A stretch of 64,000 nucleotides of DNA, taken from positions 487,046-551,045 of the forward strand of contig CAXAMN010026461.1 in the NCBI GenBank assembly GCA_963970005.1, written 5' to 3'. The translations under genes were made by a program, and so were the position numbers. Positions 1 to 10,517 of this stretch are shown here, in pieces; position 1 is the first letter of the stretch; every line of letters starts with the position of its first letter. A model generated the notes under the pieces. That model was given only the letters and a program-made list of their open reading frames with translations. It was not told where the DNA came from and did not search any database. This stretch comes from Durusdinium trenchii. Its lineage: Eukaryota > Sar > Dinophyceae > Suessiales > Symbiodiniaceae.

Positions 1-47
1 AGCGTCCTTGTTCCTAGTATAGCGATGCCAGGAGCCCCTAGTAGCGT
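1..47. repeat. CTAGTAG-family dispersed repeat, partial
   Basis: The window opens inside a copy of the dispersed repeat: GCGTCCTTGTTCCTAGTA, then GCGATGCCAGGAGCCCCTAGTAGCG. The same words recur at about 4.83, 9.63, 27.5, 32.7, 36.1, 42.3, 43.5, 60.7 and 62.1 kb. The left end is cut by the window edge. Confidence 0.85.
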
Positions 48-3000
48 TGTCAATGGCATCGATCTACGGCTGCTCTGCACGCATGGACTTGCATCAACCC
101 ATTCTTGAGGCCACGACGAAGCGACGCGTGCCAACTGCGACAGCTGGGGCGATTTCGTGCCACGTGCACATGTGCCAAAGCCCGGTTTGCACAAACATGT
201 GTGGCTCAAAAGAAGGGTGCCATCCACATAATTCAAAGGACCGACTACAAGTGAGGTGGACCTGGTGAGGATCCAGGCTGAGCAAATACCAACACCACAA
301 ATGCCGCACACCCGGGATCATTCAGTGGGGCCAACGTCTGTCGAGGATCTGCTGTAAATTAAAAAAGCTGACCATGTATTTATATAATTAATTATAATTA
401 TATATATGTCTTTCATAAGATAGGTGCCATGGTCAATCGTAGTAGTCAAAACTTCTTATCTGCGGGACCGTTGCGGAATGCATTGGGGCCATTGAAGTTC
501 ACCATGAAAAGTGGATGACCATCCCCTTTAGCCTATTATAATAAAGATCAACAAAGTGTTTACATATCATATGTGGTTCGCGAAAAAGAATAACATCTTG
601 AGACTCTGAGCTTGTCTCAGGACCTGTCAGGAGCCTCAAGACTCACTCACACTCAAATCCTAACTTTGGTCACGCTTGCCCACACGTATCAGCCATGACC
701 GTAGAAATTTACAGCTCGCTGGTTTCGAAGGTGGGCATGGGGCGAGTCAGTACCTTGCATTGATGTTGTTTCATGCTGTGCCCACAAAGAACAACTATAT
801 ACATAGAGATGGATTCACATCCTGTCTGAGTGCTTGGCCCGGGTCTTTCTGTGGATCCGGGCTGCTGGGAGGATGATGGACTTCATGAGAGGCGAAGAAT
901 CAGCCTCCTATGGCCCCACGCAAACACTTCTTATGTTGCATTCCAAAACCCATCAAGGCGCCAGAACCCTGGACTTTACGCGTCCTCTGTTTCCAGAATC
1001 CCTGTGCATTTGCAAAATTTGCATGCATCTCCTGCCCTGTTCCCCATTTGATTCAATTTGCAGCACCTCTCGAATCCAAGGAAATTCCAGCACAACACGC
1101 AAAGAACACTACTTTTGCTCTTCGCAGGCTCTTGTTGTGGTACCAATGTGTACCAACCGTATGTGGGATGACAAGTTGTGTCGTAATCCGGGGACATGTG
1201 CAATGGGGAATGACTGGTGGTTCCTGCAGGAAAAAGTCCTGCCAACACAAGTCAGTGGAGAACTCTCGGATGCAAATCCCAGGCAGTTTCCTAGTGTTCG
1301 TACCGCAAATCAGTACCATACACCATGGTAATAGACTTGAATCGAACGCGCTTCACCCTGGAAAATAGTGAGGGTAAAATGCCGTAACAGGCACGGAGTC
1401 TTTGCGTGGACGACACTCATTGTTGGGGCTGTCAGGGTTGGAAATGCTGTGAATCCATACCATTTGGAGTATGACAGACTCAAGAAATAGCAATCAATTG
1501 ACAGACTCAGGCTTCGCTTCTTCAAACTTCAGCTATCCCGACTGCAGTAAGACGTTGGGAGCACTTCTGAGAGCCCATCGGAAGTGCAGATTGGAAGACG
1601 ACGAGATGAAACTCGAGTAGCCCAGGTCCAAAGCACTCACCTTTGTGGACATTGATATCTGGATCACGTGGCATGTGTGCACTTGAGGAGCATCCAAGAG
1701 CGTAGGTGAAGGACGCACCGTGTGATTTCGCAGTATTGTCATGTCGTGTCTGCCCCATTCATGTTTTTTTGCTATGGCAGGAAGGCATCATGTCTAAGGC
1801 GCTTGAGGTCGCAAATTGCCGCCAATCACGCTCATCCCTCTCGCTGAGAGGTGGAAGCCAGTCTAAAGCTACCTGCCTTGGGGGTTCTAGGGGCTCCAGG
1901 GCTGTCATTGATGCCAAAAAATGGCCCGCAACAAAAACACCACAAGCTCATAAGCAAACAACTTCTTGAACCAGACTATGTCGCTCATACTCTTCTGGCC
2001 TGGATCTTCACACTCTGTCTACTCATGCCAAAGTAGTCTCACACCCGTCCTGGCGTCGTTCTGGCGGCCTTGGCTGTTTATTCGCGGCCAACGCAAGTGC
2101 CATCAAATCCAACGCAAGTTGCCCGGATTCCTTCGCCATTGGAATAGGTGGTCTCAGAGTGTTCATCTTATAGTGAACATGAGTGAAACAAATATATGAT
2201 ATCTGTCCATGTCTTTGGCAATTTTCGTTGGGAGGCTTTACTGTTGAAAGGGTTCCCTTATGCAGTCATCATAAATCATCATAGGCTACGCTGCGATAGA
2301 AGATAGCCAGCTGTCTTCTAAGCAACCTATCAGCTGCCAGCTGCCTCTTTCACCAAGCAAGCACTGGCTCTTCATCCGCATGTGGGTCCAAGCTCTGCCC
2401 TGTTACCATGACCAACTCCAAAGAATCCTTTCTCGACAATGTTTCCTGAAACTCTGAAACCCTAAAACTGGGAAACATGAATCGTTTCCGATTAGCTCTT
2501 GATCTGACTGGAAATGAGATCCCAGAAAACTGGGTGTTACTCCCAGGTCTCTGAGACAAAGCCATCAACCAGGGCACCTGGGATCTTCCAGGGCACCCCG
2601 CCCCTCACGCCCCTCGCGCAAGGCAGGCATGGACGGCCAGGGCATCCGTGCCTGGCAAAAGACCAGATGATTGGTGGGTGACTGCTTGTCCCACCATGTG
2701 GCATGTGGATGGGTACCTCTCGTCCCAAATTGCACCAAAAAAGCAAAGTCGTTGAACTTAGGATACGAACAAGCGAGCGTTTGCTTTGAGGCAGGGCTGT
2801 GATATTCAACTCATCATCTGGATAAGAGAGAAGTGACGACATCTCTGGTGGCTAGTATTTATTCTTGTCGGGTCGCATCAGCTACCCGACGAACTCTCAC
2901 CCACAAAGTCTCAACGGACTCCGTGAATCTGTCAACATCAAGATCGGTGTTGATCAATCAGGGTGCCAGGATGGGACGTGGGTCCGTACTATGGGAGCTC

Positions 3001-4204
3001 TTCTCGAAGATCAAGAGCTGAACTCGGTGCGATTGAGAGAGATCCGATGATTCCAATCATGAAGTCCAACCAAGGTGCTTTTGCATGTGCAAACAAATCT
3101 TAATGTATGCTGTATGCATGAAAATTATCATTGAATCATTGGTCCAAATAAACCCGGTGGACCAAAACGACCATGTGTATCGTGTGCCTCTGTGTGTTTG
3201 TGTTCTTAGCTTCACAGATTTTGTACTTTGTGGGCGGACCCCATATCTCCTTGTAATTATTCTGGGATATGCCTGGTTTAGCACTGTTCTGTTGTTCGGG
3301 TTCGGGGTTACCCCGAGGCACATCCGCTGAAAACGGTAAGAAATCAAAAAAATAAAAACTTCACGGTTTACCGTCTTGACTGGGTCTGTCGGCTAATTGT
3401 TTGATTCAAAAGGTGCAGCAAAAACGGTAAAAATCGAACAGTTTCTCTTAAGGCGCGGTAGAAATGGTCATTTGATGTTCCTTTTTTACGGCATTGTCCG
3501 AGTCCCTCAGCTATGGATTTGCCGAAAGGCGTGGAAAAGCACGCTCAAAACTAATTACTATATCTACTATGTGTATTCTTGGTGTACCGTTTCTTCAACT
3601 AAAAGTTGACCCGTCTCCGAGGTAAAAACTAGTAAATATCGCAAAATGCATCTTTTTTTCCGCATTGCCCGAGTCCTCAACTGTGCATGTTACCAAAGGC
3701 GCGGCTAAACCAGAAAACATTAGAAAACTACAATTTTCTCTGTGGGGGATGCCCTGGGGGTGCGAGCCGGTACAGTACCTCTTAGCAAAACAGCCCGTGC
3801 GAACGGGCTTACGGTACGTACAGTAGCCTGTTTGACAGGGATCTTGTTCTATGTAGGTGAAATGCTTCATGTCAGAATGTCATTTCCGCAAGAAGCATCT
3901 TGCAAAAATATCAATGGTGATCTCATCATTCTCTTCTTGGGTGGACCCATGTCTTGTTGCAATTCTGTTGTTAAAAATATAATACATCAACCCTAAGAAC
4001 CTGGGCCCTTCAAACACAGACTGCTTTGAGGTTACAGACCTCTGCAAAGGAGGTTCTGTCCCCGGAAGGCTCAAGCTAAGGCCTTTCGCTGGAACTCGCC
4101 AATCCGCCGCACACACTCCTGGAGGAGTTTCTTCTCTCCGGAGGAAGTGAAAAATTGCCCAAGAGGGGGTAAATCTGATCACAAAATGCCCAGTACACGC
4201 ACAC
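48..4204. other. Long stretch without a convincing gene
   Basis: Only short overlapping open frames on both strands are present, none with a recognisable domain. The most protein-like are minus-strand frames at 1522-1758 and 2350-2842, the second over a GC-rich patch at about 2577-2650. Without splice evidence I do not call them genes. An AT-rich tract lies at 378-410. A divergent duplication at 3484-3711 is listed separately. Confidence 0.4.
3484..3711. repeat. Divergent two-copy repeat
   Basis: A T-run followed by a block like CGCATTGYCCGAGTCC and AAAGGCGYGG occurs at 3484-3537 and again at 3652-3711, about 168 bp apart. Identity is roughly three quarters by eye. The surroundings also repeat the word ACGGTAAAAATC. 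No coding meaning is seen; it looks like an old tandem duplication. Confidence 0.6.
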
Positions 4205-4489
4205 TTATGGAATTGTGAATGTGAATGAATACTTTAACCCTGGTCCCTGGAAAGCGCGCATTGGTTGCAAACAAAGATAAAGAATGTCTATACGTGCAAG
4301 CAGCCATTGACAACCAAACCGAAGTCTTGTCCTTTGGTTCCCATGCTGCGGCTCCTGGTAGCGCTTCTCGTAGCTCCCAAAGCGTGCCACATCTATGGGT
4401 CCCCCATCATAGGCAAATTCCACCTGCGGCTTGTGAAGCGCAGGCTGTGTATATATGTTCTTGCTTGTGAAACTCCTTGGCCTGCACAC
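4205..4489 (-). CDS. Candidate exon, unknown protein
   Basis: A minus-strand open frame has a GC-rich core at about 4330-4440. It reads VEFAYDGGPIDVARFGSYEK and continues with RYQEPQHG, using GC-ending codons as expected for dinoflagellate exons. A possible acceptor (…GCCGCAG) precedes the VEFAY stretch. I do not recognise the protein. The flanking parts of the frame are AT-richer and probably intronic, so the true exon is shorter than the open frame. Confidence 0.4.
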   Translation of the reverse strand: MCRPRSFTSKNIYTQPALHKPQVEFAYDGGPIDVARFGSYEKRYQEPQHGNQRTRLRFGCQWLLARIDILYLCLQPMRAFQGPGLKYSFTFTIP

Positions 4490-4831
4490 GGGAAAGATCA
4501 GGACATCGGCAAACGATGCTCATGCTCAACCTAAGCCTATGAATACCCGCATCCACTCAGCCAACCATCCATCATCCATGAGGGTTTCCCATAGTACCGA
4601 TCAAGAGTCTTGGTTCATGTCGCAGGTTTTGGTTTACAACATATGCTATACTGTAAGTTCATGAAGCTATATAGTTTTCATGGGATTTGTCCCAAGGTTT
4701 CTGAGTAGATACACAACACCAACAGCCAGAGTCTAACAATGGACTCAAGGACCATTACTGGAAAAGTCATGATATTTGGACAAAAACTCTTAAACAAATC
4801 TAAACAAGCCAACAAGCCATCAACAAGCCCG

Positions 4832-4970
4832 TCGCTACTAGGAGCAAAGGGCATCGCTACTAGGAGCAAGGACGCTACTAGGGGCTCCTGGCCTTACTAC
4901 TAGGAGCAAGAACGCTACTAGTAACAAGTGCATCGCTTCTAGTAACAAGTGCCTTACTAGTAGTAACAAG
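4832..4970. repeat. CTAGTAG-family array
   Basis: Seven or so tandem variants of CTACTAGGAGCAAGGACG and CTAGTAACAAGTGCATCG, in the orientation opposite to the copy at position 1. The inner segment CTACTAGGGGCTCCTGGCC is shared with 27.5, 36.1 and 9.7 kb. The array ends right beside, or overlaps the last codons of, the minus-strand exon candidate at 4957-5211. Confidence 0.9.
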
Positions 4971-5211
4971 GATTCTGCACCAAATTTGCCTCCTCAATGA
5001 GCTGCGCCACATCCCATAAGTGTCGGTTCAGCGTCGAGCCCTGGGTCCGGTGGAAACCGGTGGTGCAGTGGACTCCAAGAGCTCGTGGTCTCACTACCTC
5101 AAAAACATGTGGTTCTGTGTGGACCACCAGGAAATCCAATGTTTGCCCCTTATGAGCGGTAAATCGGGCCATTTGTAATTTCGAATGAAAACTGTGAGGA
5201 TGATCTATCAA
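4957..5211 (-). CDS. Candidate exon with HC-X5-R-T loop
   Basis: A minus-strand frame with good GC3 reads …VVRPRALGVHCTTGFHRTQG, followed by RHLWDVAQLIEEANLVQ. His-Cys-X5-Arg-Thr (Cys codon at 5067-5065) is the phosphate-binding loop seen in Cys-based phosphatases such as dual-specificity and RNA 5'-triphosphatases. The Gly usually found after Arg-Ser/Thr is Gln here. No second phosphatase motif (general-acid Asp loop) is visible in this fragment, so a chance match is possible. The end of the frame runs into the repeat array, so the true exon end is probably before 4970. Confidence 0.35.
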   Translation of the reverse strand: MIDHPHSFHSKLQMARFTAHKGQTLDFLVVHTEPHVFEVVRPRALGVHCTTGFHRTQGSTLNRHLWDVAQLIEEANLVQNPCYY

Positions 5212-7042
5212 TTGTTGCCACCCAACATGACATCGTCATACGTAGATGTCACCCCTCTTCTTGGTGTTGACTCTTGACTTTTTCGTCGGCTAGGCTAGGA
5301 GAGGAAATTGCCAGGGTCACAAAAACATCAAAAGTCAGCAACATTGCCAAACAAACAGGGCCTTGACTAAATAACAATCATCCGAATCATTCCGAATCCC
5401 TAACTTGGAATCGGGCAGCAGACCCTTCGATATCCTTGAAACAATTCGGAAAACAGAGAACAAGGAGAGGTGAAGATCGAAGGACCGGTGCCTACTGTGA
5501 CTGCTCAGTCCTTTTCGCCACCCTTGGGACCTGAGTCTTCAACCGTTTTGGCAATCCAGCTCGGTGATGCACTGGGGTGAACGGTGACTGGTGGCTGAGG
5601 TATCAGGCAGTGTAGAAGGGCTTTCCGGCTAAGGCGTCTCCAATGAGCACCAAGGGCCTCAGCCACTTGTCTGATCTTTCGGAGACCGCCGGTAGGTCTG
5701 CGCGGCCTGGTCGCAATAAAGAGAGTGGTTCAGAAAAACTCAGGCTTATTGGAGTGCCATGGACGGAGTGCTCCTTTCTCAACTCACTTAGGGGTCCAAA
5801 GGTCACTCCTTTGGAACTTCTGGTCGATGTGACTTGTTGATCATCCTGGCTTTGCTGATGGGTTCATGTTGCAAAGGTCACCTTCGAGAGCTTGTGGTCT
5901 GTGCGGCCACACCCCGGCAACACAGTTATTTACACCTGGGTGTGCCTCAAAAATCCTTCTTGAGCATACACTGTCCATCCCTGAGTCAGACATGGAAATC
6001 GACCAGGTGACTGATCTGGCCCCATCTATAATGCCAAATCCAAGCAAATGTGGGACAGTGTAGGATCTTCCAATCGGCCCCTTGTGGTTTTCCGTCAAAC
6101 CCGCATGACTGCGGGAGGTTATCGTGAACTGAAGAACGTGCAAGTCGTAAAGGGTTACCACTTCGCAGTGCACAACCGTGGGGTTCATGATCCGAAGAGT
6201 TCAACTCCTCGACTCAACTCTTCAACTGGATAGTCAGCTAGACAGTCCTAGGGTGTTACTCCCAGGGAATTGGACAGACATGGATACAGTAGACCTGATG
6301 AACTCTATTTGCACATCCTAGCTGATAAAGGACAAGTTACTAACTACTTGATCATGGCTTACTACTTGAATCGCGGTTTCTTGGTCTTCCAGCACCGGCG
6401 GTTCCAATGGCACTTGGCAAACCTGCCAGAGGCTGATCTGACTGGCCCCACAACAAGGACACCAGGTACGGACTAACAAGGACACCATGTTCGGCTCCTT
6501 TTTCTTTGGATCTGGGCGTTGTGTATTCCTCTTCACATTCCATTCCAAGAGAGCAATTGTATATACAATTTATACATATATATATATAATACAGTATGTA
6601 TACCTGGCTCTGCCTGGCAGCTTGTCCAAGTGGTTATAGGACTTCCTTTTCTTTGACCCATCTGATACAATGGAAAGCACGTCTCAACACATGGAGCCAC
6701 CCCGTGGCTCAAGATCAGATCCTTTTCGGGGACTGAAGAGAAACAAGACCTTTACAGTATCGATTCTTATTGGGAAACATGTCATGCTTCACACCCATAG
6801 CAAATGCTTAGGGCTCTAGCAAGCACTTGCTTAGCAAGGCCTCACCAGGGCTCTCAACCTCCGAAACTGACTTCAAAGCCACTCACCGCACTCGGCAACT
6901 TAGCAAGCACTATCTGAAACCGCGAGCGGTGCATGTATAGGGAGGAGATATGGGAAAACGAGAAAAGTCCAAAGCTGTTCATTTGGATCTGAGCAAAGCA
7001 GCCGATGTGCTGAGAAACCATACCAACGAACACCAATTATGT
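5212..7042. other. Mostly non-coding stretch
   Basis: Minus-strand frames at 5603-5806, 5841-6188 and 6318-6548 read like protein in parts but have no domain and no clear splice sites. An AT microsatellite lies at about 6556-6592. Nothing else stands out. Confidence 0.35.
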
Positions 7043-7357
7043 CTAAAGACCATCAAAACCTAGAGCCTTATCCATACTTCTCCTGGCCGACCCACCCCCA
7101 AAGCCGCAGCCGACCGCGCAGTCGGAAGACCAGAAGGAGGCATCCACGAACCTAGCTGGGCAAGGATGGGCAGCCACCAGTGCTGGTATCATGTCCGGGA
7201 TTCCTCTGAGTTCCTCCCCCTGGTTGTGCTCTTTTTCTGATTCAGGGTACACCAGCCCGAATGTATGACCTGTGCTGGGCCGGCATTTTCTGGCGTGTTT
7301 GTTGGCACGGGTCAATGGATCTTCCTGGGCCATTGGGCCATGGCACCACATGAACAT
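7043..7357 (-). CDS. Candidate exon, unknown protein
   Basis: This 104-codon minus-strand frame lies on a GC-rich island. The plausible coding part includes NKHARKCRPSTGHTFGLVYP and then PDMIPALVAAHPCPARFVDA. Codon choice leans to C/G in the third position. There is no recognised domain, membrane segment or signal peptide. It could be an internal exon; both ends are undefined. Confidence 0.4.
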   Translation of the reverse strand: MFMWCHGPMAQEDPLTRANKHARKCRPSTGHTFGLVYPESEKEHNQGEELRGIPDMIPALVAAHPCPARFVDASFWSSDCAVGCGFGGGSARRSMDKALGFDGL

Positions 7358-9370
7358 ATCATATGGGTGTCGTTGTGAAAACTACATCGACCCTAGTGTT
7401 TAGACTTGACACGGGTTGTGGGTTCTCCTCATGTTTAGACTTGACATCACATCTATACAGTGTTTATTGCAACCTTCTCAATCATCTTAGATCTTCGTTC
7501 TCCAATTTAACGACAATCTTTGACACAAGCTCCTCTCTTTGGGTTCGCGAGAGGCTTCCGATCCTTCCTCTGCACTCAACCACCGGCCTCGCGGTGATGC
7601 CGGTGCCTTTGATCCGCTGCTGCAGCGCCTACCAACGGCGTTTAAGAGCGTGTTGTCAGGGCAAGCCACCCAACACTTTGGTAGCCTACAAATACCTACA
7701 GGTCAAAAGGACATCCTGCTACAAGCAAAAGCAATGATTATATATTATATGTTATATATATAGATGTCACCTGAGGCCCCATTTGGCATCCTTTTTGTTG
7801 AGGAATGGCTAGGTGGCGGTGGCAGTGACAAAAATACACAAGAAATCGATGGCACCTCCAAGGTGTGCAACGTTAATATTGAGTTCAATGCTCTGTGTTG
7901 TCCACAAAGCGATAAGAACACGTCAAAGAACGTGAAAAGCACAAAGCGGACAACACCACAGTGGCCGCTTATCTAACTACATGAACATGTGGGGGCTCGG
8001 CTGGCATGTCAGAGTGCAAAACCTGTCTTGCTGTGATTCTCTGGGCCTTACTTGGAACCACATAGGTTCTTATTTAACATATAGTGTATGTGTATATATA
8101 TATATATTATATATACATACACATGATATATGTGCGTATCTATTTGGGAGTTGGGAGGCACGCATCCCCCATCAGAGTGATGGGACAAAGGGAGCCGCCA
8201 ATCTCCCAAAACCACTGGACTTCTTGGGGGCAATTCCCTGACTTGATGATTTGCATAGTGCTGATGGTGTAGCACAACAACTCTGACGCAGTCCAGCTTC
8301 TGCCAGGCGAATTTCAAGTCCTTCCAAAGACTGTCCCTTGCATGAAGACTGTCCGGTTTCCCCCAAAATGAGAACTGCTTCTGAACACTGCTGTTTGTCG
8401 ATCTGCACCGAAAGCCGCGGGTCGCCCTTCTTGGGCAGACCTACTTTGATCGCTCTCTATTTGAGCAATGGCTGGATGCTTTGTCCACCAGAGGTGCTTT
8501 CAGGAACTGATTCGCTGCGGAGCTTAGTAAGGGCTTAGTACGTACCCCCTTTAAAGGCCCTAAACATTTGTATGATTTACATAGTTTGTTGGTGGTGGCC
8601 TCTTCCAAACTCCCTCGTCTGTTATAGTGGAGTGAAGAGAAGTGGCGAAAGGTCATTGTTCTGATTTTCAATGTTTTTCAACCCCCTCATTTTGAGACAC
8701 GAGACACTGATCAGATTTCGGAACGAACCCCCAGTGGCGCGCCCTTTAGCCGAGGTGAGACTGTCCACTGGAGAGAAGTCCAGTATGCCAGTATGCCAAT
8801 CTTCAGCCTGTAAGGAGTTGATATTCAGCGGCACACACCGACAAGAAAGGGTGGCGCCTGGGTTCCAAGTGATTCGTGTTTGCGTGGGTCTCGTCTGGCT
8901 CTAAATGTTCTAAGAAGGTGTGTATTCTCTGAGATGCTGGAGATGTTCATCGTCCATCATCCTCTCCGCCATGTGAGCTGCATCGATCAACCTGTGCAAC
9001 GCGTGGTCTTGGCAATGTCCTTCAGAAGCCCTTGGTCGTGCGGTGGACCATCGTTTCCAGGCGTGTCTCCGCATGACAGTGTGGAACTCTCTGGGCTATG
9101 TGGAACTAGAATTACCAAGATCATCCAAGAGGGGCAATGTATTACCCTGAGTACACGATCGGCAGCCCTTGGATGGTCCAGGTATCCGGTATGCTGTTCA
9201 AATCAAAGAAATCTTGAAGCCAGAAAACCACTTTCAGATGGGTGGACCTTGGCATTCTTGTCACCTTCGATAAGGGAAGTTGGGTCGCAGCACCTCTTGA
9301 GCTGGTCGACCATGAAAGCGAGGGGCGCCGGGGAACAGTCCGGATAGCAAGGTACCTGGTGTACTCAGAC
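7358..9370. other. Mostly non-coding stretch
   Basis: AT microsatellites occur at about 7738-7762 and 8088-8120. A minus-strand frame at 8172-8408 (QIDKQQCSEAVLILGETGQS…) and an overlapping one at 8048-8317 are both protein-like, so at most one is real. The 155-codon plus frame at 8880-9347 has no domain and competes with a minus frame; I do not call it. Confidence 0.3.
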
Positions 9371-9419
9371 TGGCTAGGCATAGGTGGTTTTTCTTAGAGA
9401 AACCGCCTATGCCTAGCCA
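9371..9419. other. Near-perfect 20-bp stem-loop
   Basis: Arm TGGCTAGGCATAGGTGGTTT (9371-9390) pairs with 9400-9419 across a 9-nt loop (TTCTTAGAG). Only one position differs, and it would be a G-U pair in RNA. No coding frame explains it. It could be a small-RNA precursor, a foldback element or a 3' processing signal. Confidence 0.85.
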
Positions 9420-9624
9420 TCTAGAATAATTTCCGGTGGCCAAGAAACAACGATGGGAAAGTCTAGATAGCTTGAATGGAAGGTACAACCAAATGTAGAA
9501 ATCTGGATTGCGCTGCGGGTCAAGATCTGAGAGAAGAGTGAAAGCATTGCAGATGATTTGGCCAGTGAGTCCAGTATGTCACATTTCTGCAACAATGTTG
9601 GGAACCCCAGAACTCTTTACCTTT

Positions 9625-9708
9625 TACTATTAGGAACAAGTGCATCGCTTCTAGTAACAAGTGCCTTACTAGTAGTAACAAGAAGCTACTAGGGGTTCCT
9701 GGCCTTAC
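9625..9708. repeat. CTAGTAG-family array
   Basis: Variants of CTATTAGGAACAAGTGCATCG, CTAGTAACAAGTGCC and CTACTAGGGGTTCCTGGCC occur in the same orientation as the 4.83 kb array and share its AGTAACAAGTGCCTTACTAG run. Confidence 0.9.
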
Positions 9709-10358
9709 TTTCCTAACTCTTTACTTCTACTGCCATTTATGGGGCCGCTGGGAGATTCGGAAGGTTAGGATGTAGAGAGGCTGTCACCTGCACATGTTTC
9801 GGTGCAGGTCGTTTAGTGGGCCCGTAGACTCTCACAGCACCTGCCAAAACTCTTGCCTTCCTCATAAACTGAGTATAATAGATTGCAAAAGTTCAGTATT
9901 GTATTGTGGATATCCACCCCTGATGTGTCCCTGCACCTATATGTTTCTAGGATTTCTTGGACTTGCAGACAACATGTCTGAGAAAAGGTGGGTGAACCTG
10001 AAAGAAGGCCACTGAATTTTTCCGTGTCTGCAATAATGGCTGTTGGGACGTACCTTGTGGAAGGTTTCCCAATGGAATCACAGCAGTCTAGAGTCTAAAG
10101 AAATCCTATTCTCCACACCCGCCTGCACGCCTGTTACTTGAATACTTGCGGTCTCTCAAAAATGTAAAGCTTCCTTTACCAGCCTCACTTCTACTGCTGG
10201 CCCCAAACCACAGTTTCACTCCCTCATTCTGTCCTTGTCTGGGTCCTTCTGCCGTGACTCCTGCCAGATGTGTTCGCCAAAGCACAACTTGAGGTCCAAA
10301 CCGGAGACTCTCCAAAGATGTTGTCTGCTTTGCCCGGGTGAGGTCAACTAGCCACTAG
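9709..10358. other. Region upstream of the retrotransposon
   Basis: No gene is visible. The first open frame of the retrotransposon is closed upstream by a TAG at 10356-10358, so any 5' untranslated region of the element lies here, but I cannot see its 5' end or a target-site duplication. Confidence 0.4.
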
Positions 10359-10367
10359 CAGGGTAGC

Positions 10368-10391
10368 GCACGCTTCTTCAAGGAAGCTCCC
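10368..10391 (+). repeat. Left end-associated inverted motif
   Basis: GCACGCTTCTTCAAGGAAGC plus TCCC matches the reverse complement of 21324-21347 at 21 of 24 positions. It lies just before the first coding block and its partner lies in the 3' untranslated region. It may be a structural or end signal of the element, or chance aided by the GGAAGCTCCC hairpin word. Confidence 0.5.
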
Positions 10392-10517
10392 CCCAGCTGT
10401 CTCGGCCCAAAGCCGGGCAGCTCACGCCCCCCCCGCGAGGGCCGCGGCTTTGCTTCCCACCTCTCTGGTGGGGGTGGAGCGTCTACAGACTTAGCCCTCT
10501 CCAGGGCTGAGATCGCC

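Noticed and set aside
3880-4182. Possible tRNA-like or structured gene near 4040-4110
   Set aside because: I could not fold a cloverleaf with a proper T-loop sequence; no tRNA is supported anywhere in the window.
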